The notes under the pieces were generated by a model. The model searched no databases. It was not told where the DNA came from and was given only the letters and a program-made list of their open reading frames with translations. A stretch of DNA of 27,292 bases. It comes from Flavobacteriales bacterium UBA1112 (GTDB taxonomy: Bacteria; Bacteroidota; Bacteroidia; Flavobacteriales_D; Sanyastnellaceae). The stretch spans positions 16,104 to 43,395 of the forward strand of contig DCBH01000064.1 of assembly GCA_002313415.1 (NCBI GenBank). Direction: 5' to 3'. The position numbers and the translations under genes are program-made. Of the stretch, positions 21,702-27,292 are shown one piece after another (the stretch's first letter is position 1; each line of letters begins with the position of its first letter).

Positions 21702-24700
21702 ATGGCAACGTCCTTGTTTGAATCGTGGAGCGAAGCGAGTTGGAAGGTGGCCGCACGCGGTCAAGACGATTTGGTCGGTGAGTTGAGGTGGGACGGATTG
21801 CGAGTGCCACAAGTTGTGGTGGAAGATCGGCTGGCAGTGAGGGTCCCCTTTGGGCCTAGACCTCGTGGTGGTTGGGAGATACAACAGCGATTTTCAGACA
21901 AGGAAGCCTTGATGCAAGGTTTGATGCAGGGTGTAGAGGGCATCCGAACGACTGCAGAAGAGATGGATCGTGCTTCGTTGGGCGCTTTTCTTGATGGGGT
22001 ACACCCAGAGATGGTGACCTTGCATGTGGACGGTTTTGAGACGGCAGGGGCGTTACGTGCAGTGGTTTCGTGGGCGGACAAGAAGGTTGTTCGTGGTTCA
22101 AGCACTTGGGATGTGGGGCGCAAGTGCTCATTTGATGCGAAGGCGCTGGCGTTGCATGCCGAAGCCTGGCATGTCGCCATGCCCGCCTTTCATGTGTGGG
22201 GCGTGGATGCTGCCAAATGGCAAGATCGCGGCATGCTCCATGTTGATGCATTGGGGGCGATGCTTAGTGCTTCGAAGGTGGGTTTAGAAACGCTTGTGGC
22301 GGCAGGGTGGTCGCTTGAAGACGCTGCCAAGCACGCAACGTTGCGATTTGCGTTCAGCACAGATGTACTTTCTAGTGTGGCATTGGCCCGTGCGGCCCGT
22401 GCACTGTGGTCGCGTTTGATGGTGGATATGGGAATGACCGCAGGTGCGTTGGTTCGGCTCGAAGGCCAAACGTCCACGCTTGGTCTTCACGCTCAAGGTG
22501 GTCGCGACGCCTTGCTCGGCCACACGGTGGCGGCCTATGCTGCAGTGCTCGGGGGAGTGGATGGCCTGGACGTGCGGCGCCACGATGTTCGAGACATGCT
22601 TGATGGGAAGGAGAATAGGGATGAGGCCGAACGCGCTCAGCGATGGGCTCGAAACATTCAGCACGTTCTGCGCGAGGAGGCAAAGCTCGATGCGCATGTC
22701 GATGCCATGCGCGGAAGTCGGACAATCGAATTTTTGACACGCCAAATGTCGGAGCAAGCTTGGGCGCGCCATGAGGAGATGGAGGCGAAGGGAGGATGGC
22801 GAAAAGCGGAAGAATTGATGATGTCATGGACGCTTGAAGGACAGCGTGCACACCTCGCGCGACCGTGGTACGTTTCGACTGACATGGCGCGTGGTGACAT
22901 GCCTTGGAGTCGAGATGTGGGAGTTCGATTTTTTGCGCTGGATCATCCTGCCATGAAGCCGTCTCGCGAGCCGATTGAAGGGGAGGCATGGCCTAAAGAG
23001 CACTGCGAGGACGTGAATGCCAACCGCAAAGCCCATCCACATGAAAAATTTGGACCGGGTGTGGCGCCCTACCTCGGAGGACCCTACGCCACGATGTACG
23101 CGGTGCGTCCTTGGACTGTTCGGCAGTATGCTGGGTTCTCAACTGCAGAGGAAAGCAATGCATTTTACCGCCGCAATCTGGCAGCTGGTCAAAAAGGCCT
23201 CAGCGTCGCATTTGACCTTGCGACGCATAGAGGCTACGACAGCGACCACGAGCGCGTACAAGGCGACGTGGGCAAGGCAGGGGTGGCGATTGACAGCATT
23301 GAAGACATGAAGCGCCTCTTTGAGGGCATTCCCCTCGATCAAATGAGCGTCAGCATGACCATGAATGGGGCGGTTTTGCCCATTTTGGCCTTTTACATCG
23401 CAGCAGCAGAGGAACAAGGTGTCAGCCAATCCCAACTCACGGGCACCATCCAAAACGACATCCTGAAAGAGTTCATGGTGCGCAACACTTTCATTTATCC
23501 CCCAGCACCTTCGATGCGGATTATCAGCGACATTTTCGCCTACACCGCAGAGCACATGCCTCGCTTCAATTCCATCAGCATCAGCGGTTATCACATGCAG
23601 GAGGCGGGCGCAACACAGGAAATTGAGCTGGCGTATACGCTGGCCGATGGCTTTGAGTATGTCAAGACTGGCGTGGACGCAGGCCTTGATGTGAACGCAT
23701 TTGCGCCGCGGCTGAGTTTTTTTTGGGCGAATGGCATGGCCCACCTGAAAGAAATTGCCAAAATGCGCGCGGGGCGCGTGTTGTGGGCCGAGCGTATGAA
23801 GGGGGAGTTTGGTGCAAATGCAAAAAGCCAGATGCTCCGAACCCACACTCAAACGTCGGGTTGGTCCCTGACTGCCCAAGACCCTTGGAACAACGTGGCG
23901 CGCACAGCAATCGAAGCCCTGTCTGCGACGATGGGGGGCACGCAATCTCTTCACACCAACTCCCTCGATGAAGCCATCGCGCTTCCCACGGACATGTCTG
24001 CAAGAATTGCTCGCAACACCCAGCTCCTTCTCCAAACGGAAGCGGGCTACACGTCCTCGGTTGATCCCTGGGCAGGAAGTCACGTGATTGAAGACCTCAC
24101 CGCAGAGATGATGACTTCCGCAGAAACGCTCATGACTGAGATTGCTGAGCAGGGAGGTATGGCCAAAGCCATTGACGAGGGGTTGCCCAAATTGCGCATC
24201 GAAGAAGCCGCCGCTTCCAAGCAGGCGGCAATCGATCGAGGCCTCGACAAGATCATAGGTGTGAATTTGTTTGCCGTCGCGAATGAAGACGATGTCGAAG
24301 TCCTCGTTGTGGATCAAGACGAGGTGCAGCGCCAGCAGCTCGAGGGCTTGGCCAACGTCAAATCATCCCGCAATCAAGTCGAAGTCGATTCGGCCTTGGA
24401 AGCCCTTACCACGGCGGCGCGTGATGGCGGCAACTTGCTAGCGGCCTCCGTGCAGGCCGCCCGTGTGCGTTGCACGCTTGGCGAGATCAGCTCGGCCTTA
24501 GAGTTGGTTTTTAGTCGCTTCCAACCTGCCGATCGCAGAGTCTCGGGTGTATTTTCACGTGCCATGGAAGGTTCAGAAGCCTACGACAAAGTGCGCTCAC
24601 TCAGTGACGCGTTTGCTTCGCGCGCTGGACGCCGGCCCCGGATCCTCGTCGCCAAGATGGGGCAGGACGGCCACGATCGAGGAGCCAAAGTCATTGCCTC

Positions 24701-25031
24701 ATCTTTCGCCGATCTTGGATTTGACGTGGACCTTGGACCGTTGTTCAGCACACCTGAAGAGGTGGCGCGTCAGGCCGTTGAAAATGATGTCCACGTGGTT
24801 GGCGTGAGTACGCTTGCTGCCGGTCATTTGACACTTGTTCCAAGCCTGCTCAATGCCTTGCGTGAATGTGGCCGCCCCGACATCATGGTTGTGGCAGGAG
24901 GCGTGATCCCTCCGGGAGATCACGAAGCTTTGTACGACCACGGTGTCGTAGGTGTGTTTGGACCTGGGACTCCCATTACCACGAGTGCGATGGACATTCT
25001 CGATTTGATGCTCGAGTCTCATCCAACATGA
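21702..25031 (+). CDS. mutAB: Methylmalonyl-CoA mutase, small and large subunits fused (MutA-MutB)
   Basis: Adenosylcobalamin enzyme interconverting methylmalonyl-CoA and succinyl-CoA; 1109 residues in one frame. Residues 1 to about 390 resemble the non-catalytic small subunit (start MATSLFESWSEASWKVAARG). A linker at about 390-455 leads to a complete large subunit (about 455-1109). The block GGPYATMYAVRPWTVRQYAG has Tyr476, matching Tyr89 of the Propionibacterium enzyme. GTIQNDILKEFMVRN has Arg594 (Arg207) and SGYHMQEAGAT has His631 (His244). The B12 domain from about 979 has KMGQDGHDRG with Lys985, Asp989 and the cobalt ligand His991. In relatives MutA and MutB are separate proteins. The start at 21702 fits MutA N-termini and a promoter box; 21525 would add 59 unrelated residues. 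No G-protein chaperone gene is adjacent. Confidence 0.95.
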   Translation: MATSLFESWSEASWKVAARGQDDLVGELRWDGLRVPQVVVEDRLAVRVPFGPRPRGGWEIQQRFSDKEALMQGLMQGVEGIRTTAEEMDRASLGAFLDGVHPEMVTLHVDGFETAGALRAVVSWADKKVVRGSSTWDVGRKCSFDAKALALHAEAWHVAMPAFHVWGVDAAKWQDRGMLHVDALGAMLSASKVGLETLVAAGWSLEDAAKHATLRFAFSTDVLSSVALARAARALWSRLMVDMGMTAGALVRLEGQTSTLGLHAQGGRDALLGHTVAAYAAVLGGVDGLDVRRHDVRDMLDGKENRDEAERAQRWARNIQHVLREEAKLDAHVDAMRGSRTIEFLTRQMSEQAWARHEEMEAKGGWRKAEELMMSWTLEGQRAHLARPWYVSTDMARGDMPWSRDVGVRFFALDHPAMKPSREPIEGEAWPKEHCEDVNANRKAHPHEKFGPGVAPYLGGPYATMYAVRPWTVRQYAGFSTAEESNAFYRRNLAAGQKGLSVAFDLATHRGYDSDHERVQGDVGKAGVAIDSIEDMKRLFEGIPLDQMSVSMTMNGAVLPILAFYIAAAEEQGVSQSQLTGTIQNDILKEFMVRNTFIYPPAPSMRIISDIFAYTAEHMPRFNSISISGYHMQEAGATQEIELAYTLADGFEYVKTGVDAGLDVNAFAPRLSFFWANGMAHLKEIAKMRAGRVLWAERMKGEFGANAKSQMLRTHTQTSGWSLTAQDPWNNVARTAIEALSATMGGTQSLHTNSLDEAIALPTDMSARIARNTQLLLQTEAGYTSSVDPWAGSHVIEDLTAEMMTSAETLMTEIAEQGGMAKAIDEGLPKLRIEEAAASKQAAIDRGLDKIIGVNLFAVANEDDVEVLVVDQDEVQRQQLEGLANVKSSRNQVEVDSALEALTTAARDGGNLLAASVQAARVRCTLGEISSALELVFSRFQPADRRVSGVFSRAMEGSEAYDKVRSLSDAFASRAGRRPRILVAKMGQDGHDRGAKVIASSFADLGFDVDLGPLFSTPEEVARQAVENDVHVVGVSTLAAGHLTLVPSLLNALRECGRPDIMVVAGGVIPPGDHEALYDHGVVGVFGPGTPITTSAMDILDLMLESHPT

Positions 25032-25141
25032 GACTTTGAGTGAAGGACAATTTGGAAACGAGTACAAAAGGGACGAACTTGCTCCTTATCGCTTTATTTG
25101 GGCGCTGAATGAACTTTAAGTACACACCAAAACCGTCATCA

Positions 25142-27292
25142 ATGAGTCACTTCACGTTAATCACAACCTTGGTTCTGAGCCTTTATTGTGCCACAGGCTG
25201 GGGCCAGAAAACCATCCAAAACCCTCCTGGTGGAACACCAGTTCCAGGTGAGGTAATTGTCAAATTAGATGCGCGCTTTCAGCCGGAGGCCATTACTGAT
25301 AAAGGCATTTTTTATCACGGCATTCCCGCCCAACTCCAATTAAAACAAACACTGAGCGAGCTGTCTGGCATTTATTTGTTCGGCTACGACGATGTAGCCA
25401 TGAGTGCAGACATGATGCTCCGAGTTTTGAATGATTTGCCCGTTGTGGAAGCTGCACAATTGAATCATTACGTCGACGAACGTGCAACACCCAATGATCC
25501 ACAATTTGGCTCACAATGGCATCACATCGATGGTTCAGACAATGACATTGATTCTGACTTGGCCTGGGACATTACCACGGGAGGTACAACGGCCAACGGT
25601 GATCGCATCGTAGTTGCTGTGCTTGAAGGTGGAGGTTCCAACTACAACCATGTCGATCTCATTGACAATCATTGGGTCAATTCAGGCGAAATTCCTGGCA
25701 ATGGCATTGATGACGATGGCAACGGATTTGTGGACGATTACAATGGCTGGAATGCCGGAAGCAACAACGATGCCATCGCCGCGGGAGGCCACGGTACATC
25801 TGTGAGTGGCATGATTGGTGCCACGGGCAACAACGGCAACGGCGGAGCTGGAGTGAATTGGGACGTGGACATTATGCAAGTGGACATGGGGGGTGGTCTC
25901 ACCGAATCCAATGTGATTGCAGCATACAATTATCCGTACACGATGCGGAACTTGTACAATTCGTCCAATGGAGCTCAGGGCGCCTTTGTTGTGGCCACTA
26001 ACGCCTCTTGGGGCATTGATGGAGCGAATCCCGCAAGCTATCCAGTGTGGTGTGCGTATTACGACGACTTGGGTGCGGTGGGGATTTTGAATTGTGGGGC
26101 TACAGCCAACAACAACGTCAACATCGACGTGGTTGGAGACATGCCGACAGGTTGTGGTTCTGACTACATGGTGGCCGTGACAGCCACCAACAGCAGCGAT
26201 GTGCGAACCTTTTCAGGTTATGGAGCAACGACCATTGACTTGGGCGCACCGGGCGAAAACGTGTACTTGCCCTCTGGTTCGACGGGGTACGGAGGAACGT
26301 CTGGGACGTCCTTTGCCAGCCCTTGTGTGGCGGGTGGCATTGCCTTGGTGTATAGCGCTCCTTGTGCAGATTTAGCCTCGAGCGCGCTTACATCACCACA
26401 GGCCACAGCGGATGCGGTTCGTGGATTCATTTTGAACGGGGTCGATCCCGTGTCCAACTTGGTGGGCGAAACGGTCACAGGAGGTCGTCTGAACGTTCGC
26501 AATGCGCTTGATTTGGCGATCGAGGATTGCAACCCTGACTTAGGTTGCACAGATCCGACGGCGTGCAACTACAGTCCTGAGGCCATCACTGACAATGGGT
26601 CTTGTCTGCAATTTGACGATTGTGGTGTGTGCGGAGGCGACAACAGTTCTTGCACAGGATGCACCGATCCAGGGGCGTGTAACTACAATCCAGAGGCCAC
26701 AATAGAAGATGGGTCCTGCATCGACGGTACAGGGATAACCATTGCTGTGGGCGGTGGCTCTTGGGATGGTGAGATTGGCTGGTCTTTGGACTTGAATGGT
26801 GAGGTGTTCGCGTCAGGTGGTGCTGGTACCGTCACCGTGTGCTTGCCTGTCGGGTGCTTTACATTCGGGATGACAGACTCGTATGGTGATGGATGGAATG
26901 GTGGCACTTACACGCTTTCGGACGTGGATGGCAATGTGATTGCAACGGGAGATTTGGACAGCGCCCAGCAAGGAGACGGAACGACACAGGGTTCTGATGT
27001 GGTCCAAATTGGGGTTGATTCATGTGGACTGGGATGTACGGATGCGAACGCATGCAACTATGATCCTGAAGCCACCTTGGACGATGGTTCATGCGATTTT
27101 GATTGCAACGGTTGCACGGATCCTACAGCGTGCAACTTTGATCCTACGGCGACTCAAGATGACGGCTCGTGCACTCAAAACGACGATTGTGGCGTTTGCG
27201 GTGGTGACAACAGCACCTGTACGGGATGCACCGACGTTACGGCTTGTAACTACGACGAGACGGCCCTCTTTGACGACGGTTCATGCTTGCAA
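25142..27292 (+). CDS. S8 (subtilisin-like) secreted protease with Cys-rich repeats, 3' end beyond window
   Basis: The frame runs 717 codons without a stop to the last base. Residues 1 to about 21 are a signal peptide and about 30-115 an inhibitor-like propeptide. The subtilase domain covers about 120-460: GDRIVVAVLEGGG, GGHGTSVSGMIGA (His217), ASWGID, GILNCGATANNNVNID and GTSGTSFASP (Ser390). The catalytic Asp usually found in AVLDxG is Glu162. Five GCTDPxACNY...DDGSC repeats follow, with two DDCGVCGGDNS linkers and an inserted domain carrying DSYGDGWNGGTY (about 530-630). This layout is typical of surface or secreted proteases of marine Flavobacteriales; a T9SS tail would lie beyond the window. 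The 110 bp after the mutase hold TTTATTTG (25093-25100) as a possible weak promoter and no terminator. Confidence 0.9.
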   Translation, partial: MSHFTLITTLVLSLYCATGWGQKTIQNPPGGTPVPGEVIVKLDARFQPEAITDKGIFYHGIPAQLQLKQTLSELSGIYLFGYDDVAMSADMMLRVLNDLPVVEAAQLNHYVDERATPNDPQFGSQWHHIDGSDNDIDSDLAWDITTGGTTANGDRIVVAVLEGGGSNYNHVDLIDNHWVNSGEIPGNGIDDDGNGFVDDYNGWNAGSNNDAIAAGGHGTSVSGMIGATGNNGNGGAGVNWDVDIMQVDMGGGLTESNVIAAYNYPYTMRNLYNSSNGAQGAFVVATNASWGIDGANPASYPVWCAYYDDLGAVGILNCGATANNNVNIDVVGDMPTGCGSDYMVAVTATNSSDVRTFSGYGATTIDLGAPGENVYLPSGSTGYGGTSGTSFASPCVAGGIALVYSAPCADLASSALTSPQATADAVRGFILNGVDPVSNLVGETVTGGRLNVRNALDLAIEDCNPDLGCTDPTACNYSPEAITDNGSCLQFDDCGVCGGDNSSCTGCTDPGACNYNPEATIEDGSCIDGTGITIAVGGGSWDGEIGWSLDLNGEVFASGGAGTVTVCLPVGCFTFGMTDSYGDGWNGGTYTLSDVDGNVIATGDLDSAQQGDGTTQGSDVVQIGVDSCGLGCTDANACNYDPEATLDDGSCDFDCNGCTDPTACNFDPTATQDDGSCTQNDDCGVCGGDNSTCTGCTDVTACNYDETALFDDGSCLQ
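26543..27286 (+). repeat. Five Cys-rich 21-residue repeats in the subtilase
   Basis: Copies lie at 26543-26605, 26657-26719, 27032-27094, 27110-27172 and 27224-27286. Each encodes GCTD, a variable pair, ACNY or ACNF, P/E-rich residues and a DGSC ending with Cys at equal positions. A second motif, DDCGVCGGDNS(S/T)C, links copies 1-2 and 4-5. The array is cut by the window end, so the total copy number is unknown. Confidence 0.9.

Noticed and set aside
23139..24317. 392-codon open frame on the - strand inside the mutase
   Set aside because: It is antisense to the most conserved part of the large subunit and encodes a Cys/His/Arg-rich sequence without recognisable domains.
21702..25031. IcmF-type fusion (isobutyryl-CoA mutase with G-protein chaperone), which has similar length
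   Set aside because: IcmF has its B12 domain at the N-terminus and a GTPase domain in the middle. Here the B12 domain is C-terminal and no P-loop GTPase motifs are present.

Overview
The window reads as chromosomal DNA of a marine-type Bacteroidota, most likely Flavobacteriales of the Cryomorphaceae/Schleiferiaceae kind. The evidence is a type IX secretion sorting tail on one exported protein, Cys-rich 'GCTDPxACNY' repeats on a subtilase, a dockerin-like tail on a third secreted protein, Bacteroidota-specific families (DUF1599, a DoxX/thioredoxin protein of the BT_3928 type, a split-type methylmalonyl-CoA mutase, CtlX) and TAnnTTTG promoter boxes instead of Shine-Dalgarno sites. No rRNA, tRNA, CRISPR array, insertion sequence or phage gene was seen. 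Genes are packed very tightly and almost the whole window is coding.

Layout. 45-1830 (+): a secreted repeat protein, a terminator, a DUF493 protein and a small membrane-anchored protein. 1831-13565 (-): a ten-gene run transcribed right to left in the order LptF/G permease, two glycosyltransferases, a 2-oxoglutarate/Fe(II) oxygenase, an HtrA-type protease, a LON-domain protein, a lipoprotein, a DDAH-like amidinotransferase, CtlX and argS. It mixes envelope construction, envelope quality control and arginine/citrulline metabolism. 13739-15181 (+): a T9SS-secreted choice-of-anchor B protein. 15205-16892 (-): folP and cdaA with overlapping ends. 16914-19880 (+): DUF1599, DoxX/thioredoxin and an OppB-type permease, divergent from folP across only 21 bp. 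19867-21284 (-): a gmhB-type HAD phosphatase and a class IV aminotransferase (possible pabC). 21702-25031 (+): methylmalonyl-CoA mutase with small and large subunits fused in one chain. 25142-end (+): a subtilase that runs off the window.

Most notable points: (1) the natural MutA-MutB fusion of 1109 residues with all large-subunit catalytic residues in place; (2) TAnnTTTG boxes repeatedly placed exactly 4 nt before the start codon, which predicts leaderless mRNAs; (3) a 17-bp perfect palindrome placed symmetrically, two bases from each start codon, between folP and DUF1599; (4) a subtilase whose expected catalytic Asp is Glu; (5) a GmhB-like enzyme with the zinc-ligand cysteines replaced by serines. 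All family calls come from reading motifs; no database search was run.
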